64,000 nucleotides of DNA from Pseudomonas persica (GCF_900291015.1 NZ_OLKL01000008.1:79089-143088); one strand, 5' to 3'; counted from the first letter of the stretch, positions 1 to 8,535 are shown. Numbers and translations are program-made. Notes: a model not told the origin generated them from the sequence alone.

Positions 1-238
1 CCAGCCGGCGCCGCAAGTAAATGTCGAGTCTGTGCTGCTGCGCAACCCGCAGGTCATTCTGGCGGGTGATGAAGCGCAACTGGCGAGCTGGAAGGCCTGG
101 CCGCAACTACGAGCGGTTGCCGATGATCGTTTGCTGGTGGTGCCCGACAAAGGCCTGGAGCGGCCCAGCGGGCAGATGATCGAAGCCACGGCGCGGTTAT
201 GCGCGTTGCTCGAGGCTAAAGCGCCGGCGTCCAGGTGA
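1..238 (+). CDS. Periplasmic cobalamin/metal-chelate binding protein, C-terminal part (partial)
   Basis: The reading frame is open from the window edge to a TGA at 236-238, so only the last 78 or so residues are seen. The visible part reads as the C-terminal lobe of a class III periplasmic binding protein of the BtuF/FhuD type: the segment RNPQVILAGDEAQL followed by W..WPQL.AV.DDRL resembles the region where these proteins describe a binding site and predict transit through an ABC importer. BtuF-like proteins capture vitamin B12 or a metal chelate for an inner-membrane transporter. The substrate cannot be decided from this fragment. BtuF is the best guess because of family resemblance and because a B12-uptake gene is often found beside dxs in this group, which I recall rather than see. 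Confidence 0.6.
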   Translation, partial: QPAPQVNVESVLLRNPQVILAGDEAQLASWKAWPQLRAVADDRLLVVPDKGLERPSGQMIEATARLCALLEAKAPASR

Positions 239-243
239 GCTTC

Positions 244-364
244 TGCGAGGGCTGCGCCCTCGATCGCTGGCAAGCCAGGCTCCTACAGGGGCCGCACATG
301 GCCTGAGGCCGGCGCGGTCGAGGTGGGAGCTGGCTTGCCGGCGATTGGGCCGCAAAGCGGCCCC
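244..364. repeat. REP pair (BIME) between binding-protein gene and dxs
   Basis: Two inverted REP-like units lie at about 246-290 and 317-341, the second reading GTGGGAGCTGGCTTGCCGGC. They are followed by a GC hairpin, gggccgcaaagcggcccc, at 347-364. The unit is of the CTGGCTTGCCGGCGAT subtype. The hairpin may also end convergent transcription from the flanking genes, but there is no T-run. Confidence 0.75.
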
Positions 365-369
365 AGGGA

Positions 370-2265
370 TTACAACCCGAGCTTGGCCATGCGAGCCTTC
401 ACCGAAGCCTCGATCCCGGCCGCATCCAACCCGCACTCGGCCAGCATCTGCGCCGGCTTGGCATGCTCGACATAGATATCTGGCAGGCCTAGGTGCAGCA
501 GTGGCTTGAGCACGGCCTGGCTGGCGAGGAATTCACCCACCGCAGCACCCGCACCACCCATGATGGCGTTTTCTTCGATGGTCACCAGCAGCTCATGGCT
601 TGCGGCCAGCTCCAGCACCAGCGTCTCGTCCAGCGGTTTGACGAAGCGCATGTCGACCACGGTCGCGTTGATCTGCTCAGCCACCTGCATGGCTTCTGCC
701 AGTTGCACGCCGAACACCAGCAAGGCGACTTTCTCGCCCTGGCGACGGATTACGCCCTTGCCGATTTCCAGCGGTTCCAGGTCACCGCTGATCGGCACGT
801 TCGGGCCGGTGCCTCGCGGGTAGCGCACAGCCGCAGGGCCGTTGTACAGGTGGCCGGTGCTGAGCAGCTTGCGCAGCTCGTTCTCGTCGCTTGGAGTCAT
901 CACCAGCATGCCCGGGATGCAGCGCAGGTACGACAGGTCGTAGCTGCCCGCGTGGGTCGGGCCGTCTTCGCCGACCAGGCCGGCGCGGTCGATGGCGAAC
1001 AGCACGTCGAGGTTCTGTACCGCCACGTCGTGGATCAGCTGGTCGTAGGCACGTTGCAGGAAGGTGGAGTAGATCGCCACCACCGGCTTGCTGCCCTCGC
1101 AGGCCATGCCGGCCGCCAGGGTCACGGCATGCTGCTCGGCGATCGCCACGTCGAAGTAACGCTGCGGGTAGCGCTCGCTGAAAGCGACCAGGTCGGAGCC
1201 TTCCTTCATCGCCGGGGTAATGCCCACCAGGCGGTTGTCGGCGGCGGCCATGTCGCACAGCCACTGGCCGAACACTGCGGAGTATTTCGGGCCGCTGGCT
1301 TTCTTCGGTGCGGCGGGTTTGTCAGCCGGCTCCAGCTTGGTGATAGCGTGGTAGCCGATCGGGTCGATCTCGGCCGGGGCGAAGCCCTTGCCCTTCTTGG
1401 TCACCACGTGCAGGAACTGCGGGCCCTTGAGGTCACGCATGTTGCGCAAGGTGGCGATCATGGTCGGCAGGTCGTGGCCGTCGATTGGGCCGATGTAGTT
1501 CCAGCCCAGTTCTTCGAACAGCGTGCCCGGCACCAGCATGCCTTTGGCGTACTCCTCGGTACGGCGGGCGATTTCCCAGGCGCCCGGCAGGCGTGACAGC
1601 ACTTTCTTGCTGCCTTCGCGCATGCTTGCGTAGGTACGGCTGGAAAGAATCTTGGCCAGGTAGTTGGACAGGCCGCCGACATTGCGCGAAATCGACATGT
1701 CGTTGTCGTTGAGGATCACCAGCATGTCGGCGTTGACTTCCTGGGCGTGGTTCAACGCTTCGAAGGCCATACCGGCGGTCAGCGCGCCGTCACCGATCAC
1801 CGCGATCGACTTGCGAGCGCTGTTCTGCAGGCGGGCGGCAATGGCCATGCCCAGTGCGGCGCTGATCGAGGTGCTGGAGTGGCCGACGCCGAAGGTGTCG
1901 TACTCGCTCTCGCTGCGGCGCGGGAAGGCGGCGATGCCGTCCTTCTGGCGCAGGCTGAGCATGCGCTTACGGCGCCCGGTGAGGATCTTGTGCGGGTAGG
2001 CCTGGTGGCCCACGTCCCACACCAGCCGGTCGTCGGGGGTGTCGAACACGTAGTGCAGGGCGATGGTCAGCTCGATGACGCCCAGGCCGGCACCAAAATG
2101 CCCACCGGTCTGCCCCACGGTGTACAGCAGTTCCTGGCGCAGTTCGTCGGCCAGGGTCTCCAGGTCGGCTTCGGCCAGCCGGCGCAGGCCGGCAGGCGTG
2201 TCAGCGCGGTCGAGCAACGGCGTGACCGGGCGTTCGCGGGGGATCTCTTGAAACGTCGTGGGCAT
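370..2265 (-). CDS. dxs: 1-deoxy-D-xylulose-5-phosphate synthase
   Basis: Thiamine-diphosphate enzyme that condenses pyruvate with glyceraldehyde 3-phosphate, the first step of the MEP pathway to isoprenoids, also feeding thiamine and pyridoxal synthesis. The protein has the Dxs layout: an N-terminal ThDP-binding part with [29 protein letters not shown] and the [15 protein letters not shown] metal/ThDP motif, a central pyrimidine-binding part with the [15 protein letters not shown] signature and [15 protein letters not shown], and a C-terminal transketolase domain. I start at the ATG at 2263-2265 ([13 protein letters not shown], 631 aa), which matches the usual family length; an in-frame ATG 69 nt upstream would add a non-conserved tail. 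ispA and xseB lie upstream on the same strand, separated by a REP pair. Confidence 0.96.
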   Translation of the reverse strand: MPTTFQEIPRERPVTPLLDRADTPAGLRRLAEADLETLADELRQELLYTVGQTGGHFGAGLGVIELTIALHYVFDTPDDRLVWDVGHQAYPHKILTGRRKRMLSLRQKDGIAAFPRRSESEYDTFGVGHSSTSISAALGMAIAARLQNSARKSIAVIGDGALTAGMAFEALNHAQEVNADMLVILNDNDMSISRNVGGLSNYLAKILSSRTYASMREGSKKVLSRLPGAWEIARRTEEYAKGMLVPGTLFEELGWNYIGPIDGHDLPTMIATLRNMRDLKGPQFLHVVTKKGKGFAPAEIDPIGYHAITKLEPADKPAAPKKASGPKYSAVFGQWLCDMAAADNRLVGITPAMKEGSDLVAFSERYPQRYFDVAIAEQHAVTLAAGMACEGSKPVVAIYSTFLQRAYDQLIHDVAVQNLDVLFAIDRAGLVGEDGPTHAGSYDLSYLRCIPGMLVMTPSDENELRKLLSTGHLYNGPAAVRYPRGTGPNVPISGDLEPLEIGKGVIRRQGEKVALLVFGVQLAEAMQVAEQINATVVDMRFVKPLDETLVLELAASHELLVTIEENAIMGGAGAAVGEFLASQAVLKPLLHLGLPDIYVEHAKPAQMLAECGLDAAGIEASVKARMAKLGL

Positions 2266-2345
2266 CAGGCGAGTCGTTATAGGTGTGTGAAGACGCGGCA
2301 GTTTACCCCATTGTAGGAAATACTGCCCATTCAACCACGGGTTTA

Positions 2346-2432
2346 CGCGGCCCCTGTGGGGGCGAGTTCACCCGCGAATGCGGCGGTAAATTCAACATCG
2401 CATTCGCGGGTAAACCCGCTCCCACAGGGATT
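2346..2432. repeat. REP pair between ispA and dxs
   Basis: Two facing REP units of the GGGTTTACCCGCGAA type, one at about 2353-2380 and one at 2401-2429, separated by about 20 nt. The first is degenerate (five Gs, GGGGGCGAGTTCACCC). It separates ispA from dxs, which lie on the same strand. Confidence 0.8.
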
Positions 2433-2442
2433 GGGGCGCTGC

Positions 2443-3330
2443 TTAGTTGCGGCGTTCGACGATGTAACGCGCCAACGCCCGCAGCGGTTCGGCCTTGTCG
2501 CCGAAGCCAGCCAGTGCGACCAGCGCCTGGTCACGCAATTCGATCGCATAGGCCTTGGCCGCTTCCAGGCCCAGCAGCGCCGGGTAGGTCGGTTTGTCAC
2601 GGGCGATATCCGCCCCCTGGCGTTTGCCCAGAGTGGCGGTGTCGCTTTCCACGTCGAGGATGTCGTCCTGCACCTGGAACGCCAGGCCGATGGCCTGCGC
2701 ATAGGTCTGCAGGGCATCCAGTTGTGCCTGCTCGGCGCGGGCACTGGCCAGGGCGCCGAGGCGCACGCTGGCTTCGATCAGCGCACCGGTCTTGTGCCGG
2801 TGCATGAACTCCAGCGCCTGCTGGTCCAGCTTCAGGCCAACCGAGCCCAGGTCGATGGCCTGGCCACCGACCATGCCTGCCGGGCCGGCCGCCTTGGCCA
2901 GGGCCTGGACCATGGCCAGGCGAATGCTGTCGGCCTGCGGGCTCAGGCGCGGGTCGAGCAGGGCGCTGAAGGCCAGGCTCTGCAAACCGTCGCCGGCGAG
3001 GATCGCGCAAGCCTCATCGAAGGCTTTGTGGGTGGTTGGCTGGCCGCGGCGCAGGTCGTCGTCATCCATGGCCGGCAGGTCGTCATGCACCAGCGAGTAG
3101 GCGTGGATCAGTTCCACCGCACAGGCTGCGCCGTTGGCCTGTGCGGCCGGGGCGCCCAAGGCTTCGCAGGCCGCGTAGGCCAGCAGCGGGCGAACGCGTT
3201 TGCCACCGTTCATCACGCTGTAGCGCATGGCGGCGTAAAGGCGTTCGAGTTCCTTGGTCGGGGCGACGAACAACGGTTCGAGGGCGGCGTCGACCCGCGC
3301 CTGGCAGTTGGCCTGGTAGGCGCCGATCAT
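2443..3330 (-). CDS. ispA: Farnesyl diphosphate synthase (geranyltranstransferase)
   Basis: Class I trans-prenyltransferase that builds farnesyl diphosphate from isopentenyl and dimethylallyl diphosphates in the cytoplasm. The 295-aa product carries both aspartate-rich motifs: the first aspartate-rich motif (FARM) in [18 protein letters not shown] and the second (SARM) in [14 protein letters not shown], plus the GGKRVRPLL substrate-binding segment. The start is the ATG at 3328-3330; it overlaps the TGA of xseB by 4 nt (ATGA), so translation is probably coupled. The longer upstream frame runs inside xseB and is not conserved-looking. With dxs downstream it forms the usual isoprenoid gene group. 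Confidence 0.96.
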   Translation of the reverse strand: MIGAYQANCQARVDAALEPLFVAPTKELERLYAAMRYSVMNGGKRVRPLLAYAACEALGAPAAQANGAACAVELIHAYSLVHDDLPAMDDDDLRRGQPTTHKAFDEACAILAGDGLQSLAFSALLDPRLSPQADSIRLAMVQALAKAAGPAGMVGGQAIDLGSVGLKLDQQALEFMHRHKTGALIEASVRLGALASARAEQAQLDALQTYAQAIGLAFQVQDDILDVESDTATLGKRQGADIARDKPTYPALLGLEAAKAYAIELRDQALVALAGFGDKAEPLRALARYIVERRN

Positions 3331-3569
3331 GCTTCCGGCTCCGCGTCGAAGGGCTGGGCAGCCAGTTCGCCATCGCGTTCCAGCAGGATCTGCACCTTCT
3401 GTTCGGCCTGGGCCAGGGCGCCCTGGCAATCACGGGTCAGGGCGATGCCTTGCTCGAAGGCGGCCAGCGACTCTTCCAGCGACAACTCGCCGTTCTCCAG
3501 GCGCTCGACCAGTGCTTGCAGGTCTGCGAGGGATTGCTCGAAATCGAGGGAGGCTTTTTTGCGGGCCAT
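3327..3569 (-). CDS. xseB: Exodeoxyribonuclease VII small subunit
   Basis: Small subunit of exonuclease VII, which degrades single-stranded DNA from both ends. The 80-aa product has the family's helical core: [38 protein letters not shown]. The [15 protein letters not shown] pattern is diagnostic and the length is normal. The last bases overlap the start of ispA by 4 nt. The large subunit gene xseA is not in the window. Confidence 0.95.
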   Translation of the reverse strand: MARKKASLDFEQSLADLQALVERLENGELSLEESLAAFEQGIALTRDCQGALAQAEQKVQILLERDGELAAQPFDAEPEA

Positions 3570-3658
3570 GGCGACTGTCTCGGTGGCATTCAGAACGGCG
3601 CGACACTAGCAGAGCGGGGCGGGGGGAGCAAACTTCCGGCCACCCGAGGTTGGATTTG

Positions 3659-3749
3659 CCGGCCTCTTCGCGGGTACTACACCGGTTCTGAGCCGGCGCG
3701 GTCCCTGTGGGAGCGGGTTTACCCGCGAATGGGCCGCAAAGCGGCCCCG
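3659..3749. repeat. REP sequences between ribB and xseB
   Basis: A partial REP tail (cctcttcgcgggta, about 3661-3675) and a complete REP at 3704-3732 with the GTGGGAGCGGGTTTACCCGCG core, followed by the GC hairpin gggccgcaaagcggcccc at 3731-3748 directly downstream of the ribB stop. Confidence 0.75.
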
Positions 3750-3758
3750 TGCGGTGGA

Positions 3759-4409
3759 TCAGGCTGGCTCGGCTTGCAGCTCGACCATGGCCTCGCGGTA
3801 CCGCGCCAGCTCCTCGATGGTCAGCACCGGCAAATTGTACTGCCGGGCATACACCGCCACCTGCTCGCCGCGAGCCATGGTGCCATCGGGGTTCATTAGT
3901 TCGCACAGCACTGCCGCCGGGCGCAGGCCGGCCAGGCGCGCCAGGTCCACCGAGCCTTCGGTGTGGCCACGACGGGCCAGCACCCCGCCATTGCGCGCGC
4001 GCAGCGGGAACACATGCCCCGGGCTGACGATATGGCGCTGCTGGGCGGTAGAACGCAGTGCCGCGCCAATGGTGGTGATGCGGTCCTGGGCGGACACTCC
4101 GGTGGTGATGCCTTCCGCCGCCTCGATGGTGACGGTGAAGCCGGTGCCATGGCGGGCCTGGTTGTTCTGCACCATGGGTGCCAGCTGCAGGTCGTCGACG
4201 GTGGCCTCGTCCAGGCACAGGCAGACGATGCCGCTGCAATCGCGAATCATCATGGCCATGGTCTGCAGCGAGATGTTCTCGGCGGCGGCGATGATATCCG
4301 CTTCGTCCTCGCGGTCGTCGTCGTCGAGCAGCAGCACAGGGCGCCCGGCCTGGAAGGCGGCGATGGCGGCGGAAACATTGGGGAATTGCGGGTGGTGCAT
4401 GGTGGACAT
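3759..4409 (-). CDS. ribB: 3,4-dihydroxy-2-butanone 4-phosphate synthase
   Basis: Converts ribulose 5-phosphate to 3,4-dihydroxy-2-butanone 4-phosphate and formate, supplying the four-carbon unit of riboflavin. The 216-aa protein is a stand-alone RibB, not a RibBA fusion: it ends soon after the DHBP synthase fold. Family motifs seen are the acidic metal site LLLDDDDREDEADII, the segment GIVCLCLD, RHGTGFTVTIEAAEGITTG, and GHVFPLRARNGGVLARRGHTEG with the catalytic residues. The start is the ATG at 4407-4409. The upstream 220 nt contain a full FMN riboswitch, so expression should fall when FMN is abundant. Confidence 0.95.
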   Translation of the reverse strand: MSTMHHPQFPNVSAAIAAFQAGRPVLLLDDDDREDEADIIAAAENISLQTMAMMIRDCSGIVCLCLDEATVDDLQLAPMVQNNQARHGTGFTVTIEAAEGITTGVSAQDRITTIGAALRSTAQQRHIVSPGHVFPLRARNGGVLARRGHTEGSVDLARLAGLRPAAVLCELMNPDGTMARGEQVAVYARQYNLPVLTIEELARYREAMVELQAEPA

Positions 4410-4494
4410 GAAACGCTCCTCGTGAATGATCGATGAACGTCTCGGGGCGAACAAAATGCGCGCGCAGGGGCGCCCGGATGGCCCCTGCCTGACG

Positions 4495-4630
4495 CCTTCT
4501 TTCATCCGGACTATGACCGTCGGCTCTGGAGTCTCACCAGATCTGCTGACCCCCGGCATGGCCGGGGCGCTCGCGGGCTCATCTTTCGATTTACCGCCGG
4601 TGGGGACTTTCACCCCGCCCTGAAGACCCG
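4495..4630 (-). promoter_or_regulatory. FMN riboswitch (RFN element)
   Basis: Read on the minus strand, this stretch has the RFN consensus blocks in order: GGGGTGAAAGTCCCCACC followed by GGCGGTAAA, AGCCCGCGAGC, a variable GC hairpin, then GGTCAGCAGATCTGGTGAG, CCAGAGCCGACGGTCATAG and GTCCGGATGAAAGAAGG. It ends about 85 nt before the ribB start codon. FMN binding would close expression of ribB. Every conserved block is present and uninterrupted. Confidence 0.96.
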
Positions 4631-4722
4631 GCAAGCATACAGCACATTGCCACCCCCCTGGCAACCCACGGCTCTACGACCTTTGGCGGTATCATTCGGC
4701 TATGCATTCGAGGAACAGCCCC

Positions 4723-5928
4723 ATGGACATTCTCCAGGTCGCCGGCGGCAAGCCGGTCAAGTTGTGGACCGACGGCGTACCGGTGGAAGACGACGCCCGC
4801 AAGCAACTGCTCAACACGGCCAGGATGCCGTTCATCTTCAAGCACCTGGCGGTGATGCCGGACGTGCACCTGGGCAAGGGCTCGACCATCGGCAGTGTGA
4901 TTCCCACCGTTGGCGCGATCATCCCCGCGGCAGTAGGTGTGGACATTGGCTGCGGCATGATCGCCGCGCGCACGTCGCTGCATGCCCGCGACCTGCCGGA
5001 CAACCTGCATGGCCTGCGCAGTGCCATCGAGCACACCGTGCCGCATGGCAAGACCTTTGGCAAACATGACCAGGGCGCCTGGGCCGATGTGCCGGCCAAG
5101 GCGGACAAGGCCTGGGCGCAGCTGGCCGGGCGCTTCAAGGCCATCACCGACAAGTATCCGCGGCTGGAGAAGAGCAATAACCGCCATCACCTGGGGACGC
5201 TGGGTGGTGGCAATCACTTCATCGAGGTGTGCCTGGACGAGGCCGACCGCGTCTGGTTCATGCTGCACAGCGGCTCCCGGGGCGTGGGCAATGCCATTGG
5301 CAACCTGTTCATCGAACTGGCCCAGGCTGACATGCGCCAGCACCTGGCCAACCTGCCGGACAAGGACCTGGCGTATTTCGAGGAAGGCAGCCGCCATTTC
5401 GCCGACTACGTCGAAGCGGTGGCGTGGGCCCAGGACTACGCCAGGCAAAACCGCGAGCTGATGATGCTGGCGGTGGTCGGTGCGGCGCGCAAGGCGCTGG
5501 GCAAACCGTTCGAGGCCAGCCTGGAAGCGGTCAACTGCCACCACAACTATGTGCAGCGCGAGCAACATTTTGGCCGGGAGGTACTGGTGACGCGCAAGGG
5601 CGCGGTGTCGGCGCAGAAGGGGCAGTTGGGCATCATTCCTGGGTCGATGGGGGCCAGGAGCTTCATTGTGCGAGGGCTGGGCAACGAGGAATCGTTCTGT
5701 TCCTGCAGCCATGGTGCCGGCCGGTTGATGAGCCGGACCAAGGCCAAGAGCCGCTTCAGCGTGGAAGACCAGCGGCGGGCCACGGCGCATGTGGAATGCC
5801 GCAAGGACAAGGAGGTGATCGACGAGATCCCCATGGCCTACAAGGACATCGATGCGGTGATGCGCGCTCAGCAAGAGCTGGTGGAGGTGGTGCACACCTT
5901 GCGGCAGGTGGTGTGTGTGAAGGGCTGA
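4723..5928 (+). CDS. rtcB: RtcB-type RNA-splicing/repair ligase
   Basis: GTP- and Mn-dependent ligase joining 2',3'-cyclic phosphate or 3'-phosphate RNA ends to 5'-OH ends. The 401-aa product shows the metal and guanylate site motifs: VDIGCGM, HHLGTLGGGNHFIE, LHSGSRGVGN, NCHHNY, and the CSHGAGR motif whose histidine accepts GMP. The ATG at 4723 is preferred because GAGGAA sits 7 nt upstream; an ATG at 4702 would add seven residues. No rtcA or rtcR is seen beside it, so this is probably a lone, constitutively expressed copy rather than a sigma-54-controlled rtcBA unit. Confidence 0.93.
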   Translation: MDILQVAGGKPVKLWTDGVPVEDDARKQLLNTARMPFIFKHLAVMPDVHLGKGSTIGSVIPTVGAIIPAAVGVDIGCGMIAARTSLHARDLPDNLHGLRSAIEHTVPHGKTFGKHDQGAWADVPAKADKAWAQLAGRFKAITDKYPRLEKSNNRHHLGTLGGGNHFIEVCLDEADRVWFMLHSGSRGVGNAIGNLFIELAQADMRQHLANLPDKDLAYFEEGSRHFADYVEAVAWAQDYARQNRELMMLAVVGAARKALGKPFEASLEAVNCHHNYVQREQHFGREVLVTRKGAVSAQKGQLGIIPGSMGARSFIVRGLGNEESFCSCSHGAGRLMSRTKAKSRFSVEDQRRATAHVECRKDKEVIDEIPMAYKDIDAVMRAQQELVEVVHTLRQVVCVKG

Positions 5929-6064
5929 TAGGTTTACCGCGACATCCCCTCAATCGCGCCGGTAATAATCAGATTTTTCCCGTTGCGCGTAGGCCATTTC
6001 TGAAATAGCTTCCTAGCGCCCTTGAGCCATTGCGGTGGTGTTCCTGGCGGCCTAGTGTGGCCCT

Positions 6065-6292
6065 GTCGTTGCCAAATCAGCGACCGGGCCTGCAAGCCTG
6101 TCCAGAGCAAAATGCCGATCACCGATGCCAATGGCATGCCATTGCGCGCGCTTAATGGTGGCTGCGTACGGGAGGTTTTCGAACCTGCCGGATTTTGCTC
6201 TCTGCCGGTCTTGCAGACCCGTACGTGGCTGCCACCCATCACACTGCAAGTCATGAGTGGCAGCTCTAGCCAACCTAATAGAGAGTGTCACC
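6065..6292 (+). promoter_or_regulatory. Structured mRNA leader, candidate strand-exchange switch (copy 1)
   Basis: Upstream of the 43-aa gene at 6293. Elements in order: hairpin P0 (6065-6071 with 6078-6084, 7 bp, 6-nt loop); arm A' (6090-6113, CTGCAAG...AGAGCAAAAT); stem S5 (6157-6172) pairing with S3 (6218-6236) through GGTGGC/GCCACC and CGTACGGG/CCCGTACG; a 5-bp hairpin with TTCG loop (6173-6186); arm A (6192-6216, ATTTTGCTCT...CTTGCAG), complementary to A' at both ends. CTGCAAG recurs at 6244-6250 (D1) and AGAGAG at 6280-6285 (D2, the likely Shine-Dalgarno), so arm A can pair with A' or with D1 plus D2. A second copy with the same layout but different sequence is at 32764-32966. Function as an RNA switch is inferred. 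Confidence 0.7.
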
Positions 6293-6424
6293 ATGCTTAA
6301 GATTGTTCCCGATCCACCCCACGTTATTCATTCCCTTGAAGACACCCTGATCCAGGCCACGGACTATGCGCTGTGTGCTGCGACCGTTGTGCATCAGGCC
6401 ATTGAGACTCGGACTTTGCACTGA
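6293..6424 (+). CDS. Small Pseudomonas protein with KIVPDPP N-terminus (43 aa)
   Basis: A 43-codon frame beginning MLKIVPDPPH and ending in TGA at 6422-6424, with AGAGAG 7 nt before the ATG. The N-terminal KIVPDPP motif is shared with the 88-aa product at 32497-32763, and resembles small Pseudomonas-only proteins (DUF6124-like, from memory). The remainder, SLEDTLIQATDYALCAATVVHQAIE, is a single predicted helix, so this may be a shortened relative of the 88-aa protein. The shared, highly structured leader in front of both genes argues that this short frame is a real gene. Function is unknown. Confidence 0.6.
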   Translation: MLKIVPDPPHVIHSLEDTLIQATDYALCAATVVHQAIETRTLH

Positions 6425-6444
6425 GGCTTGAGTGATGTGTTGTC

Positions 6445-6550
6445 TGGGCGGGCCTCTTCGCGGGTAAACCCGCTCCCACAGGTTCATCACAAGCTTCAAG
6501 ACTTGCACAGCACCTGTGGGAGCGGGTTCACCCGCGAAGAGGCCCGCCCA
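6445..6550. repeat. REP pair between two small genes
   Basis: Two facing REP units of the GGGTTTACCCGCGAAGAGGCC type, at 6449-6482 and 6514-6548, forming a large inverted repeat whose outer ends are tgggcgggcctc and gaggcccgccca. The right unit ends about 30 nt before the DUF3077 gene. Confidence 0.85.
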
Positions 6551-6581
6551 GGCACTCGAGAAATTTCAGGGGGATTCAACA

Positions 6582-6845
6582 ATGACCACAGAAGACACCC
6601 AGTTCACCGTTGGCAAAACCACCTTCTACCAGGGCGAAAACGGCACCCACCCACTGTTCCGCATCGAGCCCGGCATCCCGTGCCGCGATGCCCGCGAGCA
6701 GTCCTCAGAGTTGATGGGCTATGTCCGCGAACTGACCATCACCGGCTTGATGGATGAGAAACCGATGATGATCTGGGCTGCGCACTACCTGAGTGCGATG
6801 GCCAAGGCGCTGATGGATGATGCTGAGTTGGGCATGAAGCAGTGA
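6582..6845 (+). CDS. DUF3077-type small protein
   Basis: An 87-aa product, MTTEDTQFTVGKTTFYQGEN and onward, with GTHPLFRIEPGIPCRDAREQSSELMG and a C-terminal half ending WAAHYLSAMAKALMDDAELGM. This pattern (FTVGKTTF, F.I.PGIPC.DA...AS.LM, IWA.HYL..MAKAL..D) is what I know as DUF3077, a family largely confined to Pseudomonas with no assigned role. The ATG at 6582 is preceded by AGGGGG about 8 nt upstream. It may be functionally paired with the small gene at 6293, but a REP pair separates the two. No signal peptide or membrane segment. Confidence 0.75.
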   Translation: MTTEDTQFTVGKTTFYQGENGTHPLFRIEPGIPCRDAREQSSELMGYVRELTITGLMDEKPMMIWAAHYLSAMAKALMDDAELGMKQ

Positions 6846-6915
6846 GTGTTTGCCTTCAGGTCTCATAGGCGCTGCAAACCTGTCGGTATACACCTGTTGG
6901 CCCGCGAAGCTGCCT

Positions 6916-7593
6916 TCAGTCTTTATGCATGTGCTGCTTGCCATCGCGATGAGTATGGGCCTTTGAATGCCCCTCATCATGATGGCCTGCGCCCGAGGCC
7001 TGCTCACCATGATGGTCAGGCACGTTGTCGCCGTGCTGGCCTTCATGGTTGTGCATTTCACTTTCGCCACCACCATGCTGGTGGCCGCCACTGGCCGTGA
7101 CCATTGTCTTGTACTGTTGGGCGTTCAACTGGGGTAGCTGATCCAGGAAGGCGACAATGCCCCAGATGTATTCATCGCCCATGCTCTTGCCCCAGGCCGG
7201 CATGCCGGAGGCCTTGATGCCGTGCTTGATGATCCAGAACGCAGCGGCAGGGTCGCCACCGATCCCGCTCCGGACAAGGTTGGGGGGCGATGGATACAGC
7301 GCCTGGCTGAGCTCGGTGTTCTCCACGCCAGGGGCAAGGTGACAACCGATGCACATGGCATTGTAGTTACCGGCGCCGGTACGAATCAGCGCTTCATCTT
7401 TCAGATCTGGCACCTCGATGTCCCTGGCCCGTACTGCGATCGAGCGTTCCCGTGCCATGGCCAGAAAGGCATGCACGGCGGGGAAATGGGGATCATCGGC
7501 TCCGACATTGACCAAACCGGAGTACGCGGCGCCCAGCACGGCCACGCTGGCCACTGCGCCTGCTGCCACAAGCGTTGTTATTGTTCTTTTCAT
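6916..7593 (-). CDS. c-type cytochrome with His-rich C-terminal tail, copper operon
   Basis: A 225-aa exported protein: an N-terminal signal or anchor (MKRTITTLVAAGAVASVAVLGAAYSG), then a single-haem cytochrome c domain with the CIGCH haem-attachment site near residue 84 and a plausible axial methionine in SGMPAWGKSM. From about residue 170 the tail is extremely rich in histidine (GGHQHGGGESEMHNHEG and DHHGEQ..HHDEGHSKAHTH), which is likely to bind copper or another metal. It is the last gene of the copA-copB operon, 9 nt after copB. Such a haem protein beside a multicopper oxidase suggests it may accept or donate electrons in periplasmic copper oxidation; that is inference. Confidence 0.85.
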   Translation of the reverse strand: MKRTITTLVAAGAVASVAVLGAAYSGLVNVGADDPHFPAVHAFLAMARERSIAVRARDIEVPDLKDEALIRTGAGNYNAMCIGCHLAPGVENTELSQALYPSPPNLVRSGIGGDPAAAFWIIKHGIKASGMPAWGKSMGDEYIWGIVAFLDQLPQLNAQQYKTMVTASGGHQHGGGESEMHNHEGQHGDNVPDHHGEQASGAGHHDEGHSKAHTHRDGKQHMHKD

Positions 7594-7602
7594 GTCTGCT
7601 TC

Positions 7603-8535
7603 TCAAAACCACATGCGGATACCGGCCACGAAACGCGCTTCATCCACATCACCACCCTCGTCGCGGATGAAATCGGCGGTCTTGCCATAGGAGCGGTTCC
7701 AGGTGATGCCGATGTAGGGGGCAAACTGACGGACAATTTCATAGCGCAGGCGTAGCCCGACTTCGGTATTGGCCAGGCCGGAACCTATGCCGCGCCCGGG
7801 GTCGTTCTTGCCATAGAAATTGGCTTCAGCGGTTGGCTGCAGGATCAGGCGGTTGGTCAGCAGAATGTCGTAGTCGCCTTCCAGGCGCGCGGCAGTCTGG
7901 CCGTTCTCGCCAATGAACGCGGTGGCTTCGGCTTCAAAGTCGTAAAGCGCCATGCCCTGGATACCGAAGGCCGCCCAGGTCTGAGGGGATTCAGGCTTGA
8001 AATCCTGGCGTACCCCGGCAACCACATCCCACCATGGGCTGATCGAGCGGCCGTACAGCAGCTGCAATTCGGCATCCTCGGTGACACCGTTGGTACGCTC
8101 ACCTTCGGAGCGGATCCACAGCCGGTTGATATCGCCGCCGATCCAGCCAGAAGCATCCCAGGCCAGCGTGCTGCCTTCATCCGCATCCTGGTACTCGAAC
8201 TGATCCAGCAGGAAGAAACTGTTGATGGCGCTGTCATGCACGTGATGCCCGCCCAATGGCGGGAAAGCCGCCTGGCGGTCTGCATCGGTCAGCACCGGGA
8301 TCGGGGTACGGCTGGTCGTCGGCGTATCCGCCGAGCCGTGGTTCATTTTCGAATGATCCATGGCGCCATGGTCCATGCCCTGCATGCTGCCATGATCCAT
8401 CTTGCCGTGGTCCATGGCCGAATGGTCCATCGTCGAATGGTCCATTTCTTCCGCGGCGAAGCTGGGTGCAGCACCCAGCACGCCGAACGAAACGGTCAAT
8501 GCCAGCAGCGATGGTCGTGCCAGGCTATTGAGCAT
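7603..8535 (-). CDS. copB: Copper resistance outer-membrane protein CopB
   Basis: 310-aa outer-membrane protein of the periplasmic copper-sequestration system. After a signal peptide ([17 protein letters not shown]) comes a Met/His-rich segment of MDHS/MDHG repeats, then a beta-barrel-like domain with the CopB signatures [58 protein letters not shown] and the C-terminal aromatic ending GIRMWF expected for outer-membrane insertion. I take the ATG at 8533-8535 because AGGGAAAG lies just upstream; it overlaps the end of the preceding small gene by 11 nt. CopB is thought to help move or bind copper at the outer membrane. Confidence 0.94.
   Translation of the reverse strand: MLNSLARPSLLALTVSFGVLGAAPSFAAEEMDHSTMDHSAMDHGKMDHGSMQGMDHGAMDHSKMNHGSADTPTTSRTPIPVLTDADRQAAFPPLGGHHVHDSAINSFFLLDQFEYQDADEGSTLAWDASGWIGGDINRLWIRSEGERTNGVTEDAELQLLYGRSISPWWDVVAGVRQDFKPESPQTWAAFGIQGMALYDFEAEATAFIGENGQTAARLEGDYDILLTNRLILQPTAEANFYGKNDPGRGIGSGLANTEVGLRLRYEIVRQFAPYIGITWNRSYGKTADFIRDEGGDVDEARFVAGIRMWF

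Noticed and set aside
3731..3748. gggccgcaaagcggcccc hairpins (also at 347, 54325) as terminators
   Set aside because: No U-run follows, and the same hairpin always accompanies REP units, so I treat it as part of the repeat.
5934..6254. A 106-codon open frame on the minus strand across the structured leader
   Set aside because: It lies antisense to the leader stems and owes its openness to that sequence; no ribosome binding site or recognisable domain. The foldable architecture shared with 32764-32966 explains the sequence better.
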